A stretch of 64,000 nt of DNA, from positions 5,870-69,869 of the forward strand of contig CAIVVS010000260.1 in assembly GCA_903909415.1 (NCBI GenBank), read 5' to 3'. Shown piece after piece: positions 1-8,160 of this stretch. A program made the translations under genes and the position numbers. Positions within the stretch are counted from its first letter, which is position 1. Each line of letters opens with the position of its first letter. The stretch is from an uncultured Pseudomonadota bacterium. Its GTDB lineage: Bacteria; Pseudomonadota; Gammaproteobacteria; Burkholderiales; SG8-39. The notes below the pieces were generated by a model that did not search any database, was not told the origin of the DNA, and worked only from the letters and a program-made list of their open reading frames with translations.

Positions 1-327
1 CGAGCTGAGATCAAGCACGACCGCGTTCCTCTGCACCAGCGCATCCAGCGGCAGGCCATCCACCGCCGCGCCGTCGGCGAAGAAATGCCGGGGCGCGTCG
101 ATGTGCGTGCCGATGTGGCTGTTCAGCGTGAGCACGGTGTTCATGTGCCCGATCACCCCGGCGCCTTCCATGATGTCCACGCCCGCCGCCAGCAGCACGG
201 CGCGCTGCTCTTCGCTGACCAGAGTTGCTGCCTGGACACGGGTGGGAAACCGCTCGTACAGCGGGATGCCGGGGATGCCGGCCATGCCTGAACGGACTGG
301 CAGGGTGAGATCGACGACTCGTGCCAC
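1..327 (-). CDS. cyclase family protein (kynurenine-formamidase-like), partial
   Basis: Only the first 109 codons are present; the gene runs off the left edge. Translation from the GTG at 327 gives a protein with the motif HIGTHIDAPRHF near residue 80, the metal-binding signature of the cyclase family (PF04199) that includes bacterial kynurenine formamidase. These enzymes hydrolyse or lactonise small amide or ester substrates with a divalent metal. The GTG start is favoured by an AAGGAG ribosome site just upstream (331-340). It is divergent from a Bug-family binding protein gene 112 bp away, a pairing that suggests one catabolic function. The substrate cannot be inferred. Confidence 0.85.
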   Translation of the reverse strand, partial: MARVVDLTLPVRSGMAGIPGIPLYERFPTRVQAATLVSEEQRAVLLAAGVDIMEGAGVIGHMNTVLTLNSHIGTHIDAPRHFFADGAAVDGLPLDALVQRNAVVLDLSS

Positions 328-406
328 GGTGACTCCTTGCGTTCACGGCGGCCCCCCGCCCGGTCGCGTATTCTAAATCCCCCGGGTATGCCAATTGCTT
401 GGAAAG

Positions 407-424
407 TGGCTGATTTTTCAGCCA
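407..424. promoter_or_regulatory. inverted repeat in the divergent intergenic region
   Basis: A perfect inverted repeat with 7-bp arms (TGGCTGA, TCAGCCA) and a TTTT centre lies 15 bp before the ATG of the Bug gene at 440 and next to its AAGGAA ribosome site. A TAGAAT -10-like box for the divergent cyclase gene lies at 375-370. The repeat could be an operator shared by the two genes or an mRNA hairpin limiting translation of the binding protein. This is inference from position and symmetry only. Confidence 0.35.
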
Positions 425-439
425 ATACAAGGAACATCC

Positions 440-1420
440 ATGTCACTGAACACCGCGCTTAGCCGCGCACTAGCTGCCGCACTACTCACGCTGGCAGTCC
501 CGCTGGCCCACGCCCAGTCCGCCTGGCCCGCCAAGCAGATCCGCCTGATCGTGCCCTTCCCGCCCGCCGGCGGCACCGACATCGTCGCGCGCACCATCGC
601 GCCGCACCTGTCGGCCGCGCTCGGCCACGCGCTGGTGATCGACAACAAGCCCGGCGCCGGCGGCACCATCGGCGCGGACATGGGCGCCAAGGCCTCGCCC
701 GATGGCTACACCCTGCTGATGGCCACCACCAGCACGCACGCGGTCGCGCCCAACCTGAACCCCAGGCTGCCCTATGACGCGGTGAAGGACTTCGCGCCGG
801 TCATGAACATCAACATCGGCCCGAACATCCTGGTGGTGACCGCCGGCCTGCCGGTGAAGTCGGTGCGCGAGCTGATCGCCTACGGCAAGTCCCATCCCGC
901 CAAGCTCACCTTCGCGTCCTCGGGCACCGGCACCGTGTACCACCTGAGCGGCGAGATGTTCAAGAGCATGGCGGCGCTGGACATGACCCACATCCCCTAC
1001 AAGGGCAGCGGCCTGGCCTTCGCCGACCTGATCAGCGGCCAGGTGACCATGATGTTCGACGCCACCACCTCGGTGATGCCGCACGTCAAGTCCGGCAAGC
1101 TGCGCGCGCTGGCCATCACCTCGGCGAAACGCAACCCCACCCTGCCCGAGCTGCCGACCATGATCGAGGCCGGCGTGCCGGGCTACGAGTCCGAACTGTG
1201 GATAGGCCTGTTCGCGCCGGCCGGCACGCCGCGCGACATCGTCACGCGGGTCAACGCCGAGTCGAACAAGGTGGTGCAGCGCCAGGACGTGCGCGAGGCC
1301 TTCGCGCAGCAGGGCACCGACCCGGTGGGCGGCACGCCGGAGGCCTTCGCCGCGCAGATCCGCGCCGACATCGCGCGCTGGGGCAAGGTGATACGCGACG
1401 CGGGCGTGAAGATGGACTGA
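440..1420 (+). CDS. Bug/TctC-family tripartite tricarboxylate transporter substrate-binding protein
   Basis: A 326-residue periplasmic binding protein. A Sec signal peptide ends at AHAQ (about residue 25) and is followed by the family pattern IRLIVPFPPAGGTD and VIDNKPGAGGTIG. Bug proteins bind carboxylates (citrate, dicarboxylates, aromatic acids, amino acids) through two beta strands and ordered water, and in the classical system deliver them to TctA/TctB. The start at 440 is chosen over an in-frame ATG at 395 because AAGGAA sits 7 bp upstream and the signal peptide begins there. It is divergent from the cyclase-family gene. The ligand is unknown. Confidence 0.93.
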   Translation: MSLNTALSRALAAALLTLAVPLAHAQSAWPAKQIRLIVPFPPAGGTDIVARTIAPHLSAALGHALVIDNKPGAGGTIGADMGAKASPDGYTLLMATTSTHAVAPNLNPRLPYDAVKDFAPVMNINIGPNILVVTAGLPVKSVRELIAYGKSHPAKLTFASSGTGTVYHLSGEMFKSMAALDMTHIPYKGSGLAFADLISGQVTMMFDATTSVMPHVKSGKLRALAITSAKRNPTLPELPTMIEAGVPGYESELWIGLFAPAGTPRDIVTRVNAESNKVVQRQDVREAFAQQGTDPVGGTPEAFAAQIRADIARWGKVIRDAGVKMD

Positions 1421-1448
1421 GCGCCGGGCCGCGTCGAGGCCCGCCCGG

Positions 1449-2420
1449 TCACTCCGGCTGGATCTTCGCCTCGGCCACGACCTTCGCCCAGCGCGGCGCC
1501 TCGGACTTCACCAGCGCGGCGAACTGCTCGGGTGTGCCACCGGCGATCTCGTTGCCCTGGTCCAGCATGATCTGGCGCAGCGCAGGGTCCTGCAGCGCCT
1601 TGTTGGCCGCGGCATTGAGCACCCTGACGATGTCGGCCGGCAGGCCCTTGGGGCCGATCAGGCCCTGCCAGTTCAGCACCTCCACCTGCGGGTAGCCGGC
1701 TTCGGCCATGGTCGGCAGGTCGGGCAGCAGCGGCGAGCGCGCCTTGCTGGTGATCGCCAGCGGCCGCAGCTTGCCGCCCTTGATGGACGGCATCGCGGCG
1801 TACATCTGCTCGAACATCATGTTCACCTGCCCGCCCATCAGGTCGGTCTGGCCGGCCGCGCCGCTCTTGTACGCGGCGTGGATCATGTCGATGCCGGCGG
1901 CATGCTCGAACAGCGAGCCGCTCAGGTGGTGCGTGCCGCCGATGCCGCCGGAGGCGTAGGCCAGCTTGCCGGGCGCGGCCCTGGCGGCCCTCACCACGTC
2001 GGCGACGGACTTGAACGGCGAGTCGCTGCGCACCATCAGGATCAGCGGCCCGCGCTCGATCAGCATGATGGGCACGAGGTCGGTGGCCGGGTCGTAGTTC
2101 AGCTTCCTGAACAGCGCCGCATTGACCGCCATCGGCGCGAAGTTGCCCATGCCGACGGTGTAGCCGTCGGGCCTGGCCCGGGCGATCATCTCGGTGCCGA
2201 TGTTGGCCCCGGCGCCTGGCTTGTTGTCCACGATGATGGGCACGCCCAGCGCGGCGCTCATCAGCCGCCCGAGCTGGCGCGAGCGCTGGTCGGCGCTGCC
2301 GCCGGCGCCGTAGGGACAGATCCAGTTGATCGGCTTGGACGGGTACTTGTCCTGCGCGAAGGCCAGTGAAGGCAGCGCGGCGGCCAGGCCCGCGGCCCGG
2401 ACGAAGGTGCGACGGTCCAT
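1449..2420 (-). CDS. Bug/TctC-family substrate-binding protein with Tat-like signal
   Basis: A 323-residue paralogue. The N-terminus MDRRTFVRAAG followed by a short hydrophobic stretch ending AFAQ looks like a twin-arginine signal rather than the Sec signals of most neighbouring paralogues. The mature part begins YPSKPINWICPYGAGGSAD, so the usual VPFPPGG segment is altered to CPYGAGG, which lies by the ligand pocket and may mean a different ligand. A strong GGAGGAG site precedes the ATG. It lies 84 bp downstream of uvrB on the same strand and converges on the first Bug gene. Confidence 0.92.
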   Translation of the reverse strand: MDRRTFVRAAGLAAALPSLAFAQDKYPSKPINWICPYGAGGSADQRSRQLGRLMSAALGVPIIVDNKPGAGANIGTEMIARARPDGYTVGMGNFAPMAVNAALFRKLNYDPATDLVPIMLIERGPLILMVRSDSPFKSVADVVRAARAAPGKLAYASGGIGGTHHLSGSLFEHAAGIDMIHAAYKSGAAGQTDLMGGQVNMMFEQMYAAMPSIKGGKLRPLAITSKARSPLLPDLPTMAEAGYPQVEVLNWQGLIGPKGLPADIVRVLNAAANKALQDPALRQIMLDQGNEIAGGTPEQFAALVKSEAPRWAKVVAEAKIQPE

Positions 2421-2504
2421 GGTGCTCCTCCCGTTGAAAGCGCCGCTACTCTAGGGGCGCGGCGCGGGCATGGCAAGGCGCGCCGCGGCGCCGTCAGCCC
2501 GCAT

Positions 2505-4559
2505 TCAGGCTGCCTTGGTGGCCGCTTCCAGGTCGTCGTCGGGGCGCGCGCCGAAGAAGTTCTTCTTCAGCTCGGCCAGCCGGTCCCGCGCCGCCGCGGC
2601 CTGTTCGAACTCCAGGTTGCGCGCGTGCTCCAGCATCTGCTTCTCGATCTGCTTGATCTCGCGCGCCAGCTGCTTCTCGGACATGTTCTCGTAGCGCGCC
2701 TGGTCCTGCGCCGCCTTGAGCTCCAGCTCCATCTGCTGCGGGTCGTACACGCCGTCGATCAGGTCGCGCACCTTCTTGATCACGCCCCTGGGCGTAATGT
2801 CGTTCTTCAGGTTGTGCGCCACCTGCTTGGTGCGGCGCCGCTCGGTCTCGCCGATCGCCGCCTTCATCGAGTCGGTCATGCGGTCGGCGTAGAGGATGGC
2901 GCGGCCGTTGATGTGGCGCGCCGCGCGGCCTATGGTCTGGATCAGCGAGCGCTCGGAACGCAGGAAGCCTTCCTTGTCCGCATCCAGGATGGCCACCAGC
3001 GACACCTCGGGCAGGTCCAGGCCCTCGCGCAGCAGGTTGATGCCCACCAGCACGTCGAACACGCCCAGGCGCAGGTCGCGGATGATCTCCACACGCTCCA
3101 CCGTGTCCACCTCCGAGTGCAGGTAGCGCACCTTCACGCCGTGCTCGGCGAGGTAGTCGGTGAGCTGCTCGGACATGCGCTTGGTGAGCGTGGTGACCAG
3201 CACCCGCTCCTGCAGCGCCACGCGCAGCGAGATCTCCGACATCAGATCGTCCACCTGCGTGGTGGCCGGGCGCACCTCGATCTGCGGGTCCACCAGTCCG
3301 GTGGGGCGCACCACCTGCTCCACCACCTGCGAGGACTTCTGCTTCTCGTAGTCCGCCGGCGTGGCCGAGACGAACACCGTCTGGCGCATCACCTTCTCGA
3401 ACTCCTCGAACTTCAGCGGCCGGTTGTCCATCGCCGAGGGCAGGCGGAAGCCGTACTCGACCAGGTTCTCCTTGCGCGCGCGGTCGCCGCGGTACATGCC
3501 GCCCAGCTGGCCGATGGTGACGTGGCTCTCGTCGATGATCATCAGCGCGTTCTGCGGCAGGTAGTCGATCAGCGTGGGCGGCGGCTCGCCGGCCTTGCGC
3601 CCCGACAGGTGGCGCGTGTAGTTCTCGATGCCCTTGCAGAAGCCCAGCTCGACCAGCATCTCCAGGTCGAAGCGCGTGCGCTGCTCGACCCGCTGCGCCT
3701 CCACCAGCTTGCCTGCATCGAGGAACTGCTGCCTGCGCTCGACCAGTTCCGCCTTGATGCCGTCGATCGCCTTCATGGTGGTCGAGCGCGGCGTCACGTA
3801 GTGGCTGGACGGGTAGACCGTGAAGCGCGGCACCTTCTGGTGCGCGTGCCCGGTGAGCGGGTCGAACACCTGCAGGCTCTCGATCTCGTCGTCGAACAGG
3901 GTGATGCGGATCGCGGTCTCGGAGTTCTCCGCCGGGAACACGTCGATGGTGTCGCCGCGCACGCGGAAGCTGCCGCGCTTGAAGTCCAGCTCGCTGCGGT
4001 CGTACTGCATCGCCGTGAGGCGCATCAGGATCTCGCGCTGCGGGTTCTTCTCGCCCTCGCGCAGGTGCAGGATCATCCCGTGGTAGTCCACGGGGTTGCC
4101 GATGCCGTAGATGCAGGACACGGTGGCCACGAGCACGCAGTCGCGCCGCTCCAGCAGCGACTTGGTCGCCGACAGGCGCATCTGCTCGATGTGCTCGTTG
4201 ATCGAGGAGTCCTTCTCGATGAACAGGTCGCGCGAGGGCACGTAGGCCTCGGGCTGGTAGTAGTCGTAGTAGGAGACGAAGTACTCGACCGCGTTCTCCG
4301 GGAAGAACTCGCGGAACTCCGAGTACAGCTGCGCGGCCAGGGTCTTGTTCGGCGCCAGCACCAGGGCCGGGCGCCCGATCCGGGCGATCACGTTGGCCAT
4401 GGTGAAGGTCTTGCCCGAGCCGGTCACCCCGAGCAGCGTCTGCCAGGCCAAGCCGTCGTTGATGCCCTCGGTCAGCTTGTCGATCGCCTGCGGCTGGTCG
4501 CCAGCCGGGGCGTAAGCCTGGCTGAGCCGGAAGGGACTATTGGGAAAAGAGGTCAGCAC
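2505..4559 (-). CDS. uvrB: excinuclease ABC subunit B (UvrB)
   Basis: DNA-damage recognition helicase of nucleotide excision repair: it is loaded by UvrA, opens the duplex at a lesion and recruits UvrC. Visible landmarks are Walker A GVTGSGKT near residue 45, the [12 protein letters not shown] beta-hairpin region that clamps DNA, helicase motifs such as [10 protein letters not shown], and a C-terminal UVR coiled coil ([14 protein letters not shown]) that contacts UvrC. From the GTG at 4559 the protein is 684 residues, matching the family (E. coli 673). An ATG at 4667 would put the start inside the divergent tyrB coding region and adds non-homologous residues, so it was rejected. No good ribosome site is seen at the GTG. 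Confidence 0.95.
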   Translation of the reverse strand: MLTSFPNSPFRLSQAYAPAGDQPQAIDKLTEGINDGLAWQTLLGVTGSGKTFTMANVIARIGRPALVLAPNKTLAAQLYSEFREFFPENAVEYFVSYYDYYQPEAYVPSRDLFIEKDSSINEHIEQMRLSATKSLLERRDCVLVATVSCIYGIGNPVDYHGMILHLREGEKNPQREILMRLTAMQYDRSELDFKRGSFRVRGDTIDVFPAENSETAIRITLFDDEIESLQVFDPLTGHAHQKVPRFTVYPSSHYVTPRSTTMKAIDGIKAELVERRQQFLDAGKLVEAQRVEQRTRFDLEMLVELGFCKGIENYTRHLSGRKAGEPPPTLIDYLPQNALMIIDESHVTIGQLGGMYRGDRARKENLVEYGFRLPSAMDNRPLKFEEFEKVMRQTVFVSATPADYEKQKSSQVVEQVVRPTGLVDPQIEVRPATTQVDDLMSEISLRVALQERVLVTTLTKRMSEQLTDYLAEHGVKVRYLHSEVDTVERVEIIRDLRLGVFDVLVGINLLREGLDLPEVSLVAILDADKEGFLRSERSLIQTIGRAARHINGRAILYADRMTDSMKAAIGETERRRTKQVAHNLKNDITPRGVIKKVRDLIDGVYDPQQMELELKAAQDQARYENMSEKQLAREIKQIEKQMLEHARNLEFEQAAAARDRLAELKKNFFGARPDDDLEAATKAA

Positions 4560-4568
4560 GGGTAGAAT
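4540..4568 (+). promoter_or_regulatory. sigma70-type promoter for tyrB
   Basis: TTGGGA (4540-4545), a 17-bp spacer and TAGAAT (4563-4568) form a good housekeeping promoter directed at tyrB, with transcription expected to start near 4575 and a leader of about 28 nt before the ATG at 4603. The promoter overlaps the first codons of divergent uvrB, so polymerase traffic on one gene could affect the other. Confidence 0.6.
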
Positions 4569-4590
4569 GTTTGCGCCGCAACAAACATTC
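4565..4590. promoter_or_regulatory. inverted repeat overlapping the tyrB -10, between uvrB and tyrB
   Basis: GAATGTTTG (4565-4573) and CAAACATTC (4582-4590) are perfect 9-bp inverted arms separated by 8 bp. The left arm covers most of the -10 box of tyrB and the repeat lies just upstream of the uvrB GTG, the place expected for a dimeric repressor controlling both genes. It does not match the E. coli LexA box (CTG-N10-CAG), although uvrB is an SOS gene in many bacteria. Which regulator binds, if any, is unknown. Confidence 0.5.
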
Positions 4591-4602
4591 CATGCTATCA
4601 CC

Positions 4603-5874
4603 ATGACCCCAGCCAATCCAAGCCCGTCCGCCCCCTCCGTCCTGGCCGCCATCCAGATGGCCCCCAAGGACCCGATCCTGGGCCTGACCGAGCTCTACAA
4701 CGCCGACAAGAACCCCGCCAAGGTGAACCTGGGCGTGGGCATCTACTACGGCGACGACGGCAAGGTGCCGCTGCTGGACTGCGTGCAGGCCGCCGAGCGC
4801 CACCTGACGGACATCCACCTCGCCCGCGCCTACCTGCCCATCGACGGCCTGCCGGCCTACGACAAGGCGGTGCAGCAACTGGTGTTCGGCGCGGACTCGG
4901 CCGCGATCAAGGAAAACCGCATCGTCACCGTCCAGGCCCTGGGCGGCACCGGCGGCCTCAAGGTCGGCGCGGACTTCCTGCGCCGCGCCGCGCCGCAAGC
5001 GAAGGTCTGGATCAGCGACCCGAGCTGGGAGAACCACCGCGCGCTGTTCGAGGGCGCCGGCTTCGAGGTCAAGACCTACGCGTACTACCAGGCCGCCACC
5101 CGCGGCGTGGACTTCGCCGCCATGCAGGCCGCGCTGGAAGCGATTCCCGCCGGCGACGTGGTGGTGCTGCACGCCTGTTGCCACAACCCGACCGGCGTGG
5201 ACCTGTCCGCGGCGCAGTGGGACACGGTGCTCAAGATCGTCCGCGCGCGCGGCCTGGTCGCCTTCCTCGACATCGCCTACCAGGGCTTCGGCGACGGCCT
5301 GGACGCCGATGCCGCCGTGGTGCGCCAGTTCGCCGCGGCCGGCGGCCCGCTGTTCGTGTCCAACTCCTTCTCCAAGTCGTTCTCGCTCTACGGCGAGCGC
5401 ATCGGCGCGCTGTCGGTGCTGGCGGATTCCGCCGACGAAGCCCAGCGCACCCTGTCGCAGCTCAAGCGCATCGTGCGCGCCAACTACTCCAACCCGCCCA
5501 CGCACGGCGGCAAGGTGGTCGAGGCGGTGCTGACCACCGCCGCGCTGCGCGCCCAGTGGGAAGGCGAGCTGGCGCAGATGCGCGAACGCATCAAGGCGAT
5601 GCGCAAGGGCCTGTCCGAGCGCCTGAGCGCGCGCGTGCCCGGCCAGGACTTCTCCTACGTGGTCAGCCAGCGCGGCATGTTCTCGTACTCGGGCCTGTCG
5701 CGCGAGCAGGTGATCGCGCTGCGCGAGAAGTACGCCGTGTACGCCATCGAGTCCGGCCGCATCTGCGTGGCCGCGCTCAACACCCGCAACCTGGATTACG
5801 TGGCCGACTCCGTGGCCGCAGTGATCAAGGGCCGATCGCCGGCTTGTAACGGACCAGGGCGCCCGCCCACCTAG
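4603..5874 (+). CDS. tyrB: aromatic amino acid / aspartate aminotransferase (TyrB/AspC type)
   Basis: A PLP-dependent class I aminotransferase of subgroup I-alpha that exchanges the amino group between aspartate or aromatic amino acids and 2-oxoglutarate. The PLP lysine lies in [21 protein letters not shown] gives the PLP-binding Asn, and the N-terminal [19 protein letters not shown] block is typical of AspC/TyrB. The ATG at 4603 is used because the promoter -10 sits at 4563; an ATG at 4540 would precede transcription. With 423 residues it is about 20 longer than usual, the excess being a Pro/Gly-rich tail after AAVIKG. It is divergent from uvrB, an arrangement shared with other Burkholderiales. 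Confidence 0.9.
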   Translation: MTPANPSPSAPSVLAAIQMAPKDPILGLTELYNADKNPAKVNLGVGIYYGDDGKVPLLDCVQAAERHLTDIHLARAYLPIDGLPAYDKAVQQLVFGADSAAIKENRIVTVQALGGTGGLKVGADFLRRAAPQAKVWISDPSWENHRALFEGAGFEVKTYAYYQAATRGVDFAAMQAALEAIPAGDVVVLHACCHNPTGVDLSAAQWDTVLKIVRARGLVAFLDIAYQGFGDGLDADAAVVRQFAAAGGPLFVSNSFSKSFSLYGERIGALSVLADSADEAQRTLSQLKRIVRANYSNPPTHGGKVVEAVLTTAALRAQWEGELAQMRERIKAMRKGLSERLSARVPGQDFSYVVSQRGMFSYSGLSREQVIALREKYAVYAIESGRICVAALNTRNLDYVADSVAAVIKGRSPACNGPGRPPT

Positions 5875-5887
5875 CCGAGGGCGCCCT
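5856..5887. terminator. GC hairpin between converging tyrB and the AsmA-like gene
   Basis: AGGGCGCCC (5856-5864) and GGGCGCCCT (5879-5887) form a 9-bp perfect stem with a 14-nt loop holding the tyrB stop codon; the right arm reaches the stop codon of the convergent gene. There is no U-tract on either strand, so it may act as a bidirectional stop or a 3'-end stabiliser rather than a classical intrinsic terminator. Confidence 0.45.
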
Positions 5888-7232
5888 ACTTCGAGGTCTT
5901 TTTCTCGAAGAACCGCCCGACGCTGGACCCCAGGCCGGTGCCCACGCCCGGCAGCAGCACCGTCCCTACCGCCGCGCCTATCGCGGAGCCCCTGGTCGGC
6001 GAGATCACCGGGTCCTTGACCGTGCCCGAGAGCGCCAGCGGCACGCCGACCAGTCCCTTGGTCTGCTTCAGTTCGACGTCCACGATGCCGTCCAGCTTCG
6101 ATCCCCCGGCGATGTCCACGTTGCCCTTGGCCTCGAGCACGCCGCTGGCCACCACCAGCTGGCGCAGCTTCACGTTGGCGCCCGCCACCTGCAGCCTGCC
6201 GTCGAAGCGGTCGAAGCGCGTCTGCCCTCCCTTGGCGCCGCCCTTGAGCAGGTTGCTGGCCGCATTCGCAAGGTCGAAGCCGTTAAGTACACCATCGGCG
6301 ATACCGAAGCGCCCGTCCAGCCGGAAGGCATCTGCCAGTGCCGCGGCGGAAGCCGCGCGCGCATCGAACTGCCCCTCGCTGCGCAGCCTGCCGCCCAGCG
6401 TATTGGTCGGCGTGAACGCCTTGGCCAGCGCCGCCACGTCGATGTCCTGCATTGCGTAGTGCCCGGCCAGCACCCAGCGCGCCGGATAGTCCAGACGGAC
6501 TCGGCCATTGAGCGTGCCGCCGTAGAGCGCGGCCTTTACCTCGGGCAGGTCCAGCAGGGTTTCGGTCACGCTGCCGCGCAGGCTGAGCGACGAAAACTGC
6601 AGCGGCGGCCCCAGCGGCGGCTTCCAGTCCTTCGCATCCACCGCCAGCGACCACACGCCGGCGCGGTCCGAGGGCGCGAGACGCGCCTTGAGATGGCCGT
6701 CTTCGCTCGCGATGTCCGCGCGGGCCACGCCCAGCGCGCCACCCAGTTCCAGGTCCGCGCGCCAGACGCCCGCGGGCTTGCCGCTGAGTTCGGGACGCAG
6801 GTCCTTGACCGTCACATGCCGCACCTGGACTGCGGGCGGGGCGCGCTTGGGATCGGGCACCTTTCCTTTGGACGGCAGTCGGGCGAACAGCGCATCACGC
6901 ACCGACAGGCCCTCTACTTCGACCAGCCGAATGACCTTGGTCTCGGAGAACAGCGAACCCAGTTCAGGCCAGGCCGAGACCGTGCCCACGCGCAGGTCAC
7001 GCGCGCCCACCTCGATCCCGCTGGCTGTGGCATGCGGAGTTGGCAGCAGGTGCAGGCGCAAGGCGCCGACCTTCACCGGCAGGCCCAGGGCCGATGAGGC
7101 GGCCTGCTCGATGCGCGGGATGTAAGACGACATCGGCACCAGCCACGGGACGGCCAGCACCAGCCCCACCAGCACCAGCAGGCCCGCCAGGATCAGCGGA
7201 ACAGCGCGGCTTTTGCGGCGTTGCTTGGCCAT
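5886..7232 (-). CDS. AsmA family protein
   Basis: A 448-residue envelope protein. After a basic start (MAKQRRKSR) one transmembrane helix spans about residues 11-34, followed by the AsmA-type segment IEQAASSALGLPVKVGALRLHLLPTP and long beta-rich repeats ending in the AsmA C-terminal region (LRQLVVASGVLEAKGNVDIAGG, then FNLA-like turns). AsmA-like proteins resemble VPS13-type lipid-transfer bridges and help maintain the outer membrane; the exact role of this one is not known. The short C-terminal Gly-rich segment (GTVLLPGVGTGLGSSVGRFFEKK) is common in betaproteobacterial members. It converges on tyrB. Confidence 0.85.
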   Translation of the reverse strand: MAKQRRKSRAVPLILAGLLVLVGLVLAVPWLVPMSSYIPRIEQAASSALGLPVKVGALRLHLLPTPHATASGIEVGARDLRVGTVSAWPELGSLFSETKVIRLVEVEGLSVRDALFARLPSKGKVPDPKRAPPAVQVRHVTVKDLRPELSGKPAGVWRADLELGGALGVARADIASEDGHLKARLAPSDRAGVWSLAVDAKDWKPPLGPPLQFSSLSLRGSVTETLLDLPEVKAALYGGTLNGRVRLDYPARWVLAGHYAMQDIDVAALAKAFTPTNTLGGRLRSEGQFDARAASAAALADAFRLDGRFGIADGVLNGFDLANAASNLLKGGAKGGQTRFDRFDGRLQVAGANVKLRQLVVASGVLEAKGNVDIAGGSKLDGIVDVELKQTKGLVGVPLALSGTVKDPVISPTRGSAIGAAVGTVLLPGVGTGLGSSVGRFFEKKTSK

Positions 7233-7240
7233 GGGGCGCG

Positions 7241-7269
7241 TTGACCCTGTGGGGGAAAGTCGTTAGAAT
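7241..7269 (+). promoter_or_regulatory. promoter of tRNA-Asn
   Basis: TTGACC (7241-7246), a spacer of exactly 17 bp, and TAGAAT (7264-7269) make a near-consensus sigma70 promoter pointing at the tRNA gene at 7346. Transcription should begin near 7276, giving a leader of about 70 nt that contains the hairpin at 7319-7340. Confidence 0.7.
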
Positions 7270-7318
7270 ACAGGGCTGTTGGGTTGGACAAGGCAGTACG
7301 ATCCAGCCCGAGATGTCT

Positions 7319-7340
7319 GGTGCCACCACCCGGTGGCACC
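7319..7340 (+). other. hairpin in the tRNA-Asn 5' leader
   Basis: GGTGCCACC and GGTGGCACC are perfect 9-bp inverted arms around an ACCC loop, ending 5 nt before the tRNA. It has no U-tract. It probably forms in the precursor transcript and could influence RNase P processing or simply insulate the leader; this is inference. Confidence 0.4.
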
Positions 7341-7345
7341 ACTGA

Positions 7346-7421
7346 TCCCCGATAGCTCAGCCGGTAGAGCGACGGACTGTTAATCCGCAGGTCCCAGGTT
7401 CGAGCCCTGGTCGGGGAGCCA
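7346..7421 (+). tRNA. tRNA-Asn (GTT)
   Basis: A complete 76-nt cloverleaf. The acceptor arms TCCCCGA and TCGGGGA pair perfectly, the D arm is GCTC...GAGC, the anticodon stem ACGGA/TCCGC flanks loop CTGTTAA with anticodon GTT at 7379-7381, and the T arm is CCAGG-TTCGAGC-CCTGG. The discriminator base is G and CCA is encoded. It decodes AAC and AAU. It stands alone between the AsmA-like gene and a SnoaL-like gene, with its own promoter, and no integrated element is seen at its 3' end. Confidence 0.97.
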
Positions 7422-7638
7422 CCAGAATCAACGACTTAGCCAAAGTTGGCGCTAAGCCGGATTCTCTGAATCCATGGCCCACGATGTCTGGGAATGGATG
7501 TCGATGCGTGACTGCGAATTCGTTTCCGGCCCACTAGCCGGCAACATGCTTTGCGCTCACCCTTACCCTTGGCCCCGCCACAGTGCTCCCCATCGTCCGA
7601 TTCAGGAGACGCAAGACGGGCGAAGCGGGCTCCCTCCA
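7422..7638. other. non-coding stretch downstream of tRNA-Asn
   Basis: No convincing gene is visible. Two small inverted repeats occur just after the tRNA: CTTAGC/GCTAAG (7435-7440, 7451-7456) and GGATTC-TCT-GAATCC (7459-7473). Neither is followed by a U-tract. They may take part in ending or processing the tRNA transcript. Confidence 0.35.
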
Positions 7639-8037
7639 TCATCCCTGCCCGAACGGCTTTGAAACGTGCTGATGCGCTACTTTCCAGTCCCCACCCTGCT
7701 TCCTGAGGCAGAAGGTGATCCGTACGGTGTCACGAAAGGTCTTTCCGTCCGGAAGCGTTCCTCCGCACTGAAGCAAGCCGAAGGCATATCCGAAGTCGGC
7801 TCCCGCGCTGACCTGCAAGTCTTCCAGCTCGAACAGCATCTCTCCCTGCGCATCCGGTTGCCAGTCGTCCCAGCTCTTGCGGTACTCCGCCGCCGATTCG
7901 TACCGAAGCGGTTGCAATACGTCGAAGATCACCACGTCGGGCAGATGATTGGCGAGCACCTCGTCATGCCGACCTTCACGCGTGGCACGGGCCCACTGGT
8001 CAAGGACGTCAAGGATCCGCGCTTCTTCAGTTCGCAT
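7639..8037 (-). CDS. SnoaL-like / NTF2-fold protein
   Basis: A 132-residue protein beginning MRTEEARILDVLDQWARATREGRHDEV and ending WKVAHQHVSKPFGQG, the pattern of small cone-shaped NTF2-fold proteins (SnoaL-like, PF12680/PF13474) in which a start helix and a terminal W-K-(V/I)-x-H-x-H-x-S strand line a pocket. Such proteins may be isomerases, hydrolases or plain binding proteins; the substrate is not predictable. The start at 8037 has GGAG nine bases upstream; earlier in-frame ATGs at 8052, 8058 and 8082 have weaker sites. It is not obviously in an operon. Confidence 0.75.
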   Translation of the reverse strand: MRTEEARILDVLDQWARATREGRHDEVLANHLPDVVIFDVLQPLRYESAAEYRKSWDDWQPDAQGEMLFELEDLQVSAGADFGYAFGLLQCGGTLPDGKTFRDTVRITFCLRKQGGDWKVAHQHVSKPFGQG

Positions 8038-8160
8038 GCTCAGCGACTCCATGTTCATGTTGTTGCGGGTCCAGCCCAACAAAGGACCGGGTGCCGGTGT
8101 TCCTGGGCGAATCCTCTTGAAGCCGTGAGCTGATCCCCGGGAGTACGAGCAACATCCACA

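Noticed and set aside
2625..4565. Long plus-strand open frame (646 codons) opposite uvrB
   Set aside because: It is the antisense shadow of a conserved high-GC gene; its translation is His/Leu/Arg/Val-rich with no motif.
4565..4590. Canonical LexA box at uvrB
   Set aside because: The inverted repeat lacks CTG-N10-CAG; kept only as an unassigned operator candidate.
4560..4667. ATG at 4667 as the start of UvrB
   Set aside because: It would add 36 residues without homology and place the start inside tyrB coding DNA on the other strand.
7474..7662. Short plus-strand ORF after tRNA-Asn
   Set aside because: No ribosome site, no recognised similarity, and it overlaps the end of the SnoaL-like gene.
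7346..7700. Integrated element at tRNA-Asn
   Set aside because: No integrase gene and no direct repeat of the tRNA 3' end were noticed in the window.
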